DNA of 64,000 nucleotides, from positions 248,001 through 312,000 of the forward strand of contig NZ_JBCNJT010000004.1 in assembly GCF_039596395.1 (NCBI RefSeq), read 5' to 3'. Positions 1-7,183 of the stretch are shown here, in pieces; the first letter of the stretch is position 1; every line of letters begins with the position of its first letter. Source of the stretch: Fluviicola sp. (GTDB taxonomy: Bacteria > Bacteroidota > Bacteroidia > Flavobacteriales_D > Crocinitomicaceae). The translations under genes and the position numbers were made by a program. The notes below the pieces were generated by a model. That model was not told the origin of the DNA, ran no database searches, and saw nothing but the letters and a program-made list of their open reading frames with translations.

Positions 1-1179
1 TTGATTGTTGTTGTGTCTGCAATGGGTAAGACAACCAACGCCATGGAAGAGATCGTAGAATCCCTTTGGAACAGGAATGAAAAACGTTACATGGAATTAA
101 TCGAAGACCGTTACCAGTTCCATCAACTGATCGTTGCGGAATTATTCCCGGAAAAACATTACTTCATTCATCAGCAGATGGAAGAATTGTTTGAATCCCT
201 TAAAAGCCGTTTTCACCTTCCGATTTCCGACAATTACAACTTTGAATACGATCAGATCGTTTCATTGGGAGAAGTTTTATCTACTATGATTGTAGAAGCT
301 TTCATGAAAGAAGAAGGTCATGTTACAGCGTGGGTCGATTGCAGAAAAATCATCCGTACGAATCACGAATACCGCGAAGGCGAAGTAGACTGGGCAAAAA
401 CAGAGGCGTTGGTAAAAGAACGTTTATTGCCTTTGTTCAAGGAAAAACGCATCGCAATCACACAAGGTTTTATCGGGCACACTTCGGAAGGGTTTACAAC
501 CACACTTGGAAGAGAAGGTTCTGACTTCACCGCCGGAATTTTGGCGTATTGCACAAATGCAAAAGGAGTTACGATCTGGAAAGATGTTCCGGGAATGCTG
601 AATGCAGATCCGAAATGGTTCGATGACACGATCAAACTTCAAAAGATTTCGTTCAAGGAAGCTATTGAACTTTCATACTACGGTGCAAGTGTTATCCACC
701 CGAAAACCATTAAGCCGCTTCAAAACAAAGGCATTCCTTTGTACGTGAAATCCTTTATCGATCCGAATGCAGAAGGAACGGTAATCCAGGAATCCATGGA
801 TTTCGATCATCTGGTTCCGTCTTTCATTTTCAAAATGGACCAGGTATTGATGTCTTTCACACCAAAAGATTTCTCCTTTATCGTAGAAGAGAACCTGGGA
901 GATATTTTCCAGCAACTGGCTTTCTACGGAGTAAGAATTAATCTGATGCAGAATTCAGCACTGAGCTTCTCCATCCTGTTCGACCGTTCCAAAACTGAAC
1001 CGATGAAACTGGTGGAAAAATTCAAAGATCAATATTCTATTCGCTACAACGAAGGACTGGAATTGGTGACGATCCGTCATTACGACCAGGCTACTATTGA
1101 CCGCGTCACCATCGATAAAGACATCCTACTGGAACAGCGAACACGACAAACCATTCGTATGGTCATGAAAAATAAGTAG
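1..1179 (+). CDS. lysC: Aspartate kinase, 5' end cut by window
   Basis: Phosphorylates aspartate, the first step towards lysine/diaminopimelate, threonine and methionine, in the cytoplasm. The visible 392 residues hold the kinase body (AMGKTTNAMEEI near the N-terminus, GHTSEGFTTTLGREGSDF around 160-176, and YGASVIHPKT around 228-237), followed by ACT-type regulatory sequence from about 285 to the end. The N-terminal strand with the K-x-GG-x-S nucleotide motif is missing, so the gene starts before base 1 and the TTG at base 1 is an internal codon; roughly 30-40 residues are lost. It has no homoserine dehydrogenase extension, so it is a monofunctional enzyme. Its stop codon lies inside a perfect 15-bp inverted repeat. 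dapD of the same pathway is at 33906 but is not linked in an operon. Confidence 0.93.
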   Translation: MIVVVSAMGKTTNAMEEIVESLWNRNEKRYMELIEDRYQFHQLIVAELFPEKHYFIHQQMEELFESLKSRFHLPISDNYNFEYDQIVSLGEVLSTMIVEAFMKEEGHVTAWVDCRKIIRTNHEYREGEVDWAKTEALVKERLLPLFKEKRIAITQGFIGHTSEGFTTTLGREGSDFTAGILAYCTNAKGVTIWKDVPGMLNADPKWFDDTIKLQKISFKEAIELSYYGASVIHPKTIKPLQNKGIPLYVKSFIDPNAEGTVIQESMDFDHLVPSFIFKMDQVLMSFTPKDFSFIVEENLGDIFQQLAFYGVRINLMQNSALSFSILFDRSKTEPMKLVEKFKDQYSIRYNEGLELVTIRHYDQATIDRVTIDKDILLEQRTRQTIRMVMKNK

Positions 1180-1210
1180 GGACGCGACGCATCGCGTCCC
1201 TACTTATTTT
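1173..1210 (+). terminator. Hairpin overlapping the lysC stop codon
   Basis: Perfect 15-bp inverted repeat (TAAGTAGGGACGCGA at 1173-1187, its complement at 1192-1206, 4-base loop), followed by TTTT. The lysC TAG stop is inside the left arm. A near-identical copy closes the next gene at 2081-2114. Likely an intrinsic terminator built from a dispersed palindrome. Confidence 0.75.
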
Positions 1211-1270
1211 TATTATCACATCGCCTCCCTACTTATTTTTATTGTCGCATTCGTCCTGCTTATTTTTGTA
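1189..1270 (+). repeat. Three degenerate tandem copies of the terminator right arm
   Basis: The right arm plus its T-tract is repeated in degenerate form: 1189-1215, 1217-1244 and 1245-1270 share the pattern ATCGC-TCCCTACTTATTTTTATT, decaying in the third copy. This suggests local tandem duplication of part of the palindromic element. Confidence 0.6.
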
Positions 1271-1279
1271 ACGAATCCC

Positions 1280-1287
1280 TAAGTTTG
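1280..1287 (+). promoter_or_regulatory. Candidate -7 element for the OmpA-like gene
   Basis: TAAGTTTG matches the Bacteroidota -7 consensus TAnnTTTG, 22 bases before the ATG at 1310. No well-spaced -33 TTG/TTTG is seen; the nearest TTTG (1265-1268) is only 11 bases upstream, so the promoter is tentative. Confidence 0.4.
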
Positions 1288-1309
1288 CATTATCAACTAT
1301 GAAAAACTT

Positions 1310-2083
1310 ATGAAAGGACTCTTACATTCACTTTTCATCCTTGCACCTATTTTGTCGTTCGCTCAAACGAAAGCACCGGTCGATTCCATGTCTTTTTACT
1401 TTGAGTTCAACAGCCATGTCATCAATTTTCAGTATCCGCACAATTCGGACACAAAAACAAAGCTCTCCAAACTCAAAGAGCCGTCGCTGGTTCTACGCGC
1501 TTATACCGATTCAACCGGTTCCAAAGAATACAATCTCAAACTGGCAGAAGCACGATTGGAAGCAACCAAACAATTCCTGGACAAAACCTATCCAAAGCAG
1601 TTTAGCATCCGTACAGAAGTTGCTATCGGTGAAGACCTTTCACAGCGGTCGGATTCAGATAAACGGCGGGTAGACATTATTGCTTCCCACTCTTCCAAAA
1701 CAAACAGCACCGAAATTGCCTCCAAAAAGAAACGGACCTTTGAACTTAATGTTCCCATTCAATTAAAGATCCAATTTGTTTACGGACGTGATGAGGTACT
1801 CAAAAGCTCTTATGAAGACATTCAATTCCTGATTGAAACGCTCCGGGAAGATCCGACGCTTTACGTAGTACTCGGCGGACACGTTTGCTGCGGAACAGAC
1901 AGCAAAAACCTTTCAGGAATGCGCGCAGACCGCATCAAACAAATCCTTGTAATGGAGGGAAACATTTCAGGAAGCAGGATTAATGCCGTTGGGTTCGGAA
2001 ACAAAAAACCGTTGTTTGTTGAAGATTCGGAAGAGCACCGCCAGGCGAACCGGCGTGTTGAAGCCACGTTTTATAAAAAATAA
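1310..2083 (+). CDS. Exported protein with two OmpA-like domains
   Basis: 257 residues with a cleavable signal peptide (hydrophobic 5-17, ending SFAQ). Two OmpA-type peptidoglycan-binding modules follow. The first, about 60-125, has TDSTGSKEYNLKLAEAR and ends in KRRVDI; the second, about 165-255, has GHVCCGTDS, MRADRIKQIL, GFGNKKP and RQANRRVEATF. The family binds diaminopimelate peptidoglycan through the Asp and Arg of these motifs. There is no obvious outer-membrane barrel, so a soluble periplasmic cell-wall binder is likely; I infer a role in envelope anchoring. The downstream gene on the opposite strand is convergent, separated by two hairpins. Confidence 0.8.
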   Translation: MKGLLHSLFILAPILSFAQTKAPVDSMSFYFEFNSHVINFQYPHNSDTKTKLSKLKEPSLVLRAYTDSTGSKEYNLKLAEARLEATKQFLDKTYPKQFSIRTEVAIGEDLSQRSDSDKRRVDIIASHSSKTNSTEIASKKKRTFELNVPIQLKIQFVYGRDEVLKSSYEDIQFLIETLREDPTLYVVLGGHVCCGTDSKNLSGMRADRIKQILVMEGNISGSRINAVGFGNKKPLFVEDSEEHRQANRRVEATFYKK

Positions 2084-2114
2084 GTAGGTACGCGATACAT
2101 CGCGTGCCTACTTA
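2081..2114 (+). terminator. Second copy of the stop-codon hairpin
   Basis: TAAGTAGGTACGCGA (2081-2095), 4-base loop, then TCGCGTGCCTACTTA (2100-2114), with one wobble pair. It is the same palindrome as at 1173-1206, and here its first three bases are the TAA stop of the OmpA-like gene, in a different frame from lysC. Confidence 0.7.
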
Positions 2115-2137
2115 TTTCCGCATACGGTGATAATAAA

Positions 2138-2170
2138 ACAAAAAAAGCCTCGAAGATCGAGGCTTTTTTT
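2138..2170. terminator. Bidirectional terminator
   Basis: GCCTCGA (2147-2153) pairs with TCGAGGC (2157-2163). An A-run lies on the left and a T-run on the right, so it can end transcription from both of the convergent genes around it. Confidence 0.85.
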
Positions 2171-2172
2171 GT

Positions 2173-2754
2173 TTATGAATTTCCCTTCAATGGTTTCACC
2201 GATTTAATCGATTTGGCCATCAGGTCGATAATGATCTTTTCAAATCCGTCATCACGGCTTCTGAATACATAGGTAATCCCATTGATTACTTTTTGTCCGT
2301 AAACATGATACGTTTTATGCTCTACTCCTACTGATTTGGAAGCGCCTTTCTTTCCGTCAACCTTCAGTTCGCGTTCGTATAAAATGAAATCGGGTTCATC
2401 CGTCAAGTACTTGATCTTATAAAAGTTCAGGCCGGCCAAACGCTTTTTCTCCGAAGAAACCATTTCACGGTCAGATCCCCAATCATCGATAATCATGTGA
2501 AAGTTCGGGCCCACCATCAATTCCCATTTGAAATCATCTTCTACGTGAATCACCTCAGGTTGTGTGGATGCACCGATATTCGCAGTTTCATCCGGTAGCA
2601 TGATCATAACCGGAATATCGTATGGCTTCATGGAAAACCCTTGAAATTCATACAATTCCTCATCAGTCAATTCTTTACTTTCTTCTGAATCACCGCAGCG
2701 AACTGCAAGAAATGAAAGGGTTAAAAGCAATAAAAAGAGTGGAAATTTTTTCAT
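2173..2754 (-). CDS. Predicted lipoprotein, unknown function
   Basis: 193 residues from the ATG at 2754. This start is preferred over an in-frame ATG 7 codons upstream because it places the signal peptide (MKKFPLFLLLLTLSFLAVRC) directly at the N-terminus with a lipobox Cys at 20. After the lipidated Cys comes an acidic linker (DSEESKELTDEEL), then a globular domain without motifs I recognise. It is probably an envelope lipoprotein. A good -33/-7 promoter lies at 2810-2843. Convergent with the OmpA-like gene and divergent from the B12 regulator. Confidence 0.7.
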   Translation of the reverse strand: MKKFPLFLLLLTLSFLAVRCGDSEESKELTDEELYEFQGFSMKPYDIPVMIMLPDETANIGASTQPEVIHVEDDFKWELMVGPNFHMIIDDWGSDREMVSSEKKRLAGLNFYKIKYLTDEPDFILYERELKVDGKKGASKSVGVEHKTYHVYGQKVINGITYVFRSRDDGFEKIIIDLMAKSIKSVKPLKGNS

Positions 2755-2809
2755 ACCTGTTTTATAATTATCCATCTGAATCAGACCTCAAACGGAGAAG
2801 TAATTAGGA

Positions 2810-2843
2810 CAAATATAGTTTTTTTATCAATTTTGACCCAAAA
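2810..2843 (-). promoter_or_regulatory. Bacteroidota promoter for the lipoprotein
   Basis: Read on the minus strand, TTTTG (2843-2839) is followed after 21 bases by TATATTTG (2817-2810), matching -33 TTTG and -7 TAnnTTTG. Confidence 0.65.
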
Positions 2844-2920
2844 TGATGGTTTCAATTAATAGCAGCTCACCGGTTTGCTTTTAACGATCCGGTTGACAAC
2901 ATATTGAAGGGGTAAAAGTT

Positions 2921-3790
2921 ATGGCAGGATACAAAATCCGGGACTTGGAAATTCTAACGGGAATTAAAGCACATACGATCCGGATGTGGGAAAAAAGATA
3001 TGGCCTGCTCACTCCTCAAAGAACCACCACCCATATACGGACTTATTCTGATGACGAACTGCTTTTACTCTTAAACATCTCTTTATTAAACAAAAAAGGA
3101 ATCAAGATCTCCAGGATTGCAGAAATGAGCACCCGCCAGATTTTTGACACCTCCAGATCGATACACGACTCAAGGGATGTTGATACGGCGATCGAAGAAT
3201 TCATTGTTTCCGTTTTGCAGCTGGACGAACACCTGTTCAATAAAACATTCCGCGAGCTGAACCAAAAAGCACCTTTATCCGATATTTTTTCAGAACACAT
3301 TATCCCATTTCTCAATCGGATCGGTATCATGTGGATGGTAGGAACTATTAATCCGGCACAGGAACATTTCATTTCCAACCTGATCCGGCAAAAAATCATA
3401 GCTGCCATCGATCAATTACCCATTCCCGATCCGAACGCAGAAAAAATCATTATTTACCTGCCGGAACACGAATGGCACGAAATCAGCCTGCTGGTTTATC
3501 ATTATCACCTCCGCTCAAAAGGCATCAACAGCATTTATCTCGGCCAGGCTTTACCCTATGATGCTTTGATTAAAACGGTGGAAACATTAAAACCCAAAGG
3601 AATTGCATCCAGCTGGCTTACAGCAATCGAACCTCAAAAAATACTGGATTATTTCATACAACTCGAAAGAGATCTCGGTCATTTAAAGATCATTGCCGGT
3701 GGTTATCAGATCGATCAGCTGGGATCCGCTCTTTCAAAAAATATCCGCCGGATTCACACACTTTCTGATTTAGAGCAGCTTATCCGGTAA
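2921..3790 (+). CDS. CarH/LitR-type B12-dependent light-sensing regulator
   Basis: 289 residues. A MerR-type winged helix is at about 3-70 (IRDLEILTGIKAHTIRMWEKRYGLL). A four-helix cobalamin-cap domain covers about 85-165 and a Rossmann B12-binding domain about 174-289. Residues W138, E148 and H149 have the spacing of Trp131, Glu141 and His142 that cover adenosylcobalamin in Thermus CarH. H186 in EWHEIS sits where the lower cobalt ligand His of the E-x-H-x-x-G loop lies; the usual Gly is Ser189. In the family the AdoCbl-bound tetramer represses carotenoid genes in the dark and light breaks it. The gene is followed by crtI and crtB in the same direction. The start has an AAGGGG sequence 9 bases upstream. 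Light sensing here is inferred from residues and context. Confidence 0.85.
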   Translation: MAGYKIRDLEILTGIKAHTIRMWEKRYGLLTPQRTTTHIRTYSDDELLLLLNISLLNKKGIKISRIAEMSTRQIFDTSRSIHDSRDVDTAIEEFIVSVLQLDEHLFNKTFRELNQKAPLSDIFSEHIIPFLNRIGIMWMVGTINPAQEHFISNLIRQKIIAAIDQLPIPDPNAEKIIIYLPEHEWHEISLLVYHYHLRSKGINSIYLGQALPYDALIKTVETLKPKGIASSWLTAIEPQKILDYFIQLERDLGHLKIIAGGYQIDQLGSALSKNIRRIHTLSDLEQLIR

Positions 3791-3821
3791 ACTTTCCGGC
3801 ACTATTCTTTCCGATTATTTC

Positions 3822-3859
3822 TTTTTGTTTAATCTTTTTATATATTTGTTAAACAAAAA
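3822..3859 (+). promoter_or_regulatory. Inverted repeat around the crtI -7 box; likely CarH operator
   Basis: TTTTTGTTTAA (3822-3832) and its exact complement TTAAACAAAAA (3849-3859) flank a 16-base spacer that ends in TATATTTG (3841-3848), a TAnnTTTG -7 element. The right arm also belongs to a 13-base odd palindrome TTTGTTAAACAAA (3845-3857). The nearest -33-like TTTG is only 13 bases upstream of the -7 box, shorter than usual. A repressor bound here would cover the promoter of crtI-crtB. Confidence 0.6.
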
Positions 3860-3913
3860 TGATTTTAGCCGATTGAGTCAATTTAAATTGTACATTCATT
3901 CCGGATAAGATTT

Positions 3914-5416
3914 ATGTCACATTTAAACGGCTCAATGTCAGGAAAAAAAATAGCTATTATCGGTTCAGGTATTTCCAGTTTATCCTGTGCGTCATTCCTG
4001 GCAAAGGAAGGACACGAAGTGCTTATCCTGGAACAGAACGACAGCATTGGCGGAAGAGCACGTCAGTTTAAAACGGATAACGGATTTACGTTCGACATGG
4101 GACCAAGCTGGTACTGGATGCCGGATATTTTCGAGAATTTCTACCGGCAATTCGGCTACACTACGTCAGACTTTTATGAACTCGTCCGGTTAAATCCGTC
4201 CTACCAGGTTATCTGGGGCAACAATGACATTGATCCCATTCCTGCTTCGATTCCTGAAATGGAAGAATACTTTGAGAAACTGGAACTGGGAAGCAGTATT
4301 AAACTGAGACAATTCCTGGCAGATGCCGAAAAGAAATACAACATCGGGATGAAGGATTTGGTGTACAAACCAAGTCTGAAACTGACCGAATTTGCCGATA
4401 CCCGTGTTTTGACCGGTTTATTCAAAATGCAGCTCTTCACATCCTTTGCTTCGTTCATCCGGAAATATTTCACGCATCCGAAAATCATTTCACTACTTGA
4501 ATTCCCGATCCTATTCCTGGGAGCAACCCCAAAAGATACGCCGGCCCTTTATTCATTAATGAATTACGCGGATATTCAACTGGGAACCTGGTACCCGATG
4601 GGTGGAATGTTCGAATTTGTGAAAGCATTCGAAAAAATTGCGCTGGAACAAGGAGTCACTTTTTCATTGAACACGCGCGTTCTCGGATTTAATACTTCAA
4701 ACGGGGAAATCCGGTCTGTTAATACTTCCCGGGGAGAAATTGCCTGTGATTATGTGATCTCCGGAGCGGATTATCAACACACCGAACAACTCCTGAAAAA
4801 TAAAGCCAATTACACGGACAGTTACTGGGAAAAGCGAATAATGGCTCCCTCCTGCCTCCTGTTCTACATCGGTTTGGATTGTAAAGTTCCGAATCTGCTT
4901 CACCACAACCTGTTTTTCGATGAGGATTTTGACGCACACGCTTCTGACATCTATAAAAATCCGAAGTGGCCGCGCAAACCGCTTTTCTATGCGAGTTGTC
5001 CTTCGAAAACAGATCCTTCCGTTGCGCCGGAAAACGGTGAAAACCTGTTTTTATTAATACCGATCGCACCAAATCTTACCGATTCGGAAAAACAACGCGA
5101 AGATTATTTCCAGATCCTGCGAAATCGATTAATCGAAAAAATAGGGTTTGATCTCAATCCACACATTGTTTACAAGCGTAGTTATTGCATCTCCGATTTT
5201 GTAACGGATTACAACGCCTTTAAAGGAAATGCTTATGGATTGGCAAATACATTGAAACAAACTGCTTTATTGAAACCCCGTATCAAGAACAAGCATTTAT
5301 CAAACCTGTTTTATACAGGGCAATTGACGGTTCCGGGACCTGGAGTTCCGCCATCTATCGTTTCGGGAGAAGTGGTCGCAAAACATGTGATCAAACAAAT
5401 TGAAAAACAATATTAA
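3914..5416 (+). CDS. crtI: Phytoene desaturase (carotenoid)
   Basis: 500-residue FAD amine-oxidase-fold enzyme that desaturates phytoene towards lycopene (or a related product) at the membrane. The N-terminal dinucleotide fold shows GSGISS at 17-22, the ribose-binding Glu at 40 and GGRA at 46-49. The C-terminal FAD motif is YTGQLTVPGPGVPPSIVSGE near 466-485, which carries the family's typical PGPGVP. It is 9 bases ahead of crtB and probably co-transcribed. No lycopene cyclase or hydroxylase gene is in the window, so the end product cannot be read from here. A second in-frame ATG 7 codons downstream is a possible alternative start. Confidence 0.93.
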   Translation: MSHLNGSMSGKKIAIIGSGISSLSCASFLAKEGHEVLILEQNDSIGGRARQFKTDNGFTFDMGPSWYWMPDIFENFYRQFGYTTSDFYELVRLNPSYQVIWGNNDIDPIPASIPEMEEYFEKLELGSSIKLRQFLADAEKKYNIGMKDLVYKPSLKLTEFADTRVLTGLFKMQLFTSFASFIRKYFTHPKIISLLEFPILFLGATPKDTPALYSLMNYADIQLGTWYPMGGMFEFVKAFEKIALEQGVTFSLNTRVLGFNTSNGEIRSVNTSRGEIACDYVISGADYQHTEQLLKNKANYTDSYWEKRIMAPSCLLFYIGLDCKVPNLLHHNLFFDEDFDAHASDIYKNPKWPRKPLFYASCPSKTDPSVAPENGENLFLLIPIAPNLTDSEKQREDYFQILRNRLIEKIGFDLNPHIVYKRSYCISDFVTDYNAFKGNAYGLANTLKQTALLKPRIKNKHLSNLFYTGQLTVPGPGVPPSIVSGEVVAKHVIKQIEKQY

Positions 5417-5425
5417 ACCACTGCT

Positions 5426-6262
5426 ATGAAACAATTATTCGACACACTTTCACTGGACATGAGCGCCATGACAACCAAAAGGTACAGTACGTCCTTTTCC
5501 CTGGGCATCCGATTTCTGAGCAGAGACCTGCAGGCACCTATCCATGCCATTTACGGATTTGTGCGTTTCGCAGATGAAATCGTAGACAGTTTTCACGAGT
5601 ATGAAAAGAAAGATTTGCTGAAGGAATTCAGAGCCGAAACTTACAAAGCGATTGAACGCGGCATTTCCCTGAACCCGATCCTGAACAGCTTTCAATGGGT
5701 GGTGAATACCTATAAAATTGACGAGGAATTGATTGAGATATTTTTGGATTCGATGGAAATGGACCTGGAAACCTCCCAATACGAGCGCACGGTATACGAG
5801 CGGTACATCTTAGGTTCTGCAGAAGTGGTAGGCTTGATGTGCCTCAAGGTTTTTGTAAGGGGAAGCCAGCTTGACTACGAAGAATTGCAGGAACCGGCCA
5901 TGAAATTGGGTGCTGCTTTCCAGAAGATCAATTTCCTGCGCGATCTGAATGCCGATTATTACCAGTTGGGCCGCTCATATTTCCCGGAAATGAATTTTGA
6001 TCATTTCGACCATGCCATGAAGCAGAAAATCGAAGAGGAAATCGAAATGGATTTCAAAGCAGGATATGAGGGCATTAAGAAATTGCCTAAAGACGCACGC
6101 TTTGGAGTTTATATGGCTTATCGTTACTATGTCAAGTTATTCCACAAGATCCGGCAAACAGATCCCCATATTATTTTGGGCGAACGCATCCGGATTCCCG
6201 ACAATAAAAAGTACCGTTTGCTATTTACTTCTTATCTTCGTCATAACCTGAATTTATTGTAG
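5426..6262 (+). CDS. crtB: Phytoene synthase
   Basis: 278 residues; condenses two geranylgeranyl diphosphates to phytoene. Both aspartate-rich metal/diphosphate motifs are present: D50-EIV-D54 and D173-LNA-D177, the second inside NFLRDLNADYYQLGRSYFP. The length is normal for bacterial CrtB. It starts 9 bases after the crtI stop, so both genes are likely one transcript driven from the promoter at 3841-3848. Confidence 0.93.
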   Translation: MKQLFDTLSLDMSAMTTKRYSTSFSLGIRFLSRDLQAPIHAIYGFVRFADEIVDSFHEYEKKDLLKEFRAETYKAIERGISLNPILNSFQWVVNTYKIDEELIEIFLDSMEMDLETSQYERTVYERYILGSAEVVGLMCLKVFVRGSQLDYEELQEPAMKLGAAFQKINFLRDLNADYYQLGRSYFPEMNFDHFDHAMKQKIEEEIEMDFKAGYEGIKKLPKDARFGVYMAYRYYVKLFHKIRQTDPHIILGERIRIPDNKKYRLLFTSYLRHNLNLL

Positions 6263-6340
6263 TTGTCAGAAAGAATAGCAAACGACACGGCAAGATTCAG
6301 GTAATTCAGTACAAACAAATAATAGAAGAAATACTTTCCC

Positions 6341-6745
6341 ATGAAGATCTTTCGCGTCGAACAATTCAATGCTGCACATCGCTTATTCAATCCGAACTGG
6401 GACGATGAAACCAATAACCGTGTTTTCGGGAAATGCAACAACCCCAATTTTCACGGACACAATTACAAACTGGAAGTGGAATTGGACGGTCCGATCAATC
6501 CCGACACCGGTTATGTAATGGACATGAAACAGCTTTCCGACATTATGAAGCTGGAAATCCTGGAGCGTTTCGACCACCGGAACCTGAACCTGGATTGTCC
6601 GGAATTCAAAGATTTGATCCCTTCTGCGGAAAACATCGCATTCGTTTGCTGGAATATTTTACGCGACAAACTTCCGGCAGGATTGAAATTAAAAGTGCGC
6701 CTGTGGGAAACTCCCCGCAATGGAGTCGAATACGATGGAAACTAA
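6341..6745 (+). CDS. 6-pyruvoyl-tetrahydropterin synthase family protein (copy 1)
   Basis: 134 residues of the QueD/PTPS fold, which acts on dihydroneopterin triphosphate. Zinc ligands H13, H38 and H40 and catalytic C32 are visible. The spacing C32-x5-H-G-H (KCNNPNFHGHNYK) is that of animal PTPS, not the C-x3-HGH of QueD; DHRNLNLD and the later SAENIA also match PTPS. The likely product is therefore 6-pyruvoyl-tetrahydropterin, with queuosine precursor formation as the alternative. It lies between crtB and a photolyase gene. A paralogue sits at 55561 next to folE. Pterins serve as photolyase antenna or redox cofactors; any such link here is inference. Confidence 0.85.
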   Translation: MKIFRVEQFNAAHRLFNPNWDDETNNRVFGKCNNPNFHGHNYKLEVELDGPINPDTGYVMDMKQLSDIMKLEILERFDHRNLNLDCPEFKDLIPSAENIAFVCWNILRDKLPAGLKLKVRLWETPRNGVEYDGN

Positions 6746-6807
6746 ATATTTAAAATGTAAGAAAAGGTTCTTGAATCTTTTATATTTTTGCGCACACATC
6801 AATTAGT

Positions 6808-7128
6808 ATGAGAGCTCTTTCGGCAATAGGTTTTGTAATCAGCATTGTAGGTTTGCTTTTGGTTTGTTACAACCAATTCGCGATCATTCCGTTCCTGACA
6901 GATTTGAACAGTAATGCCGATATCAAGGACAATGAATTTACCCAGGCATTGAGATTCAACTACGAAAACCAGTTGTTTTCCCTGAGCATGCTCAGCATCA
7001 TAATCGGTGTTTTTTCCGTACTATTCTGTTCGATCGTTTACCTGAAAAAACGCACGAGAATGACCCTGATCGGAACGATCGTAGGTGTTCTGGTGGCCGT
7101 TATGGGGATTATACATTCGTGGTATTAA
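6808..7128 (+). CDS. Small membrane protein, unknown
   Basis: 106 residues. Three hydrophobic stretches (about 5-24, 57-77 and 85-103) suggest three membrane spans, with a polar, acidic loop (NSNADIKDNEFTQ) between the first two. I do not recognise a family. It sits alone between the pterin synthase and the photolyase, with a TATTTTTG -7-like element at 6783-6790 just upstream and a strong hairpin 7 bases after its stop, so it is probably its own short transcript. Confidence 0.65.
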   Translation: MRALSAIGFVISIVGLLLVCYNQFAIIPFLTDLNSNADIKDNEFTQALRFNYENQLFSLSMLSIIIGVFSVLFCSIVYLKKRTRMTLIGTIVGVLVAVMGIIHSWY

Positions 7129-7135
7129 AACATAA

Positions 7136-7170
7136 GTGTAGGGGGCGAAAAAATTTTTCGCCCCCTGCAC
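7136..7170. terminator. Long GC/AT hairpin
   Basis: 17-bp arms (7136-7152 and 7154-7170) with one wobble pair: GTGTAGGGGGCGAAAAA and its complement. The hairpin separates the small membrane gene from the photolyase start at 7184. It belongs to the same type as the hairpins at 10866 and 15521 (AGGGG outer stem, AT-rich centre). Confidence 0.7.
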
Positions 7171-7183
7171 ATTTTATAGAATT

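Noticed and set aside
6241-6447. Hydrophobic minus-strand frame after crtB that could be a remnant of a carotenoid membrane enzyme
   Set aside because: Half of it is antisense to the pterin synthase and it resembles no cyclase or hydroxylase; too short to support.
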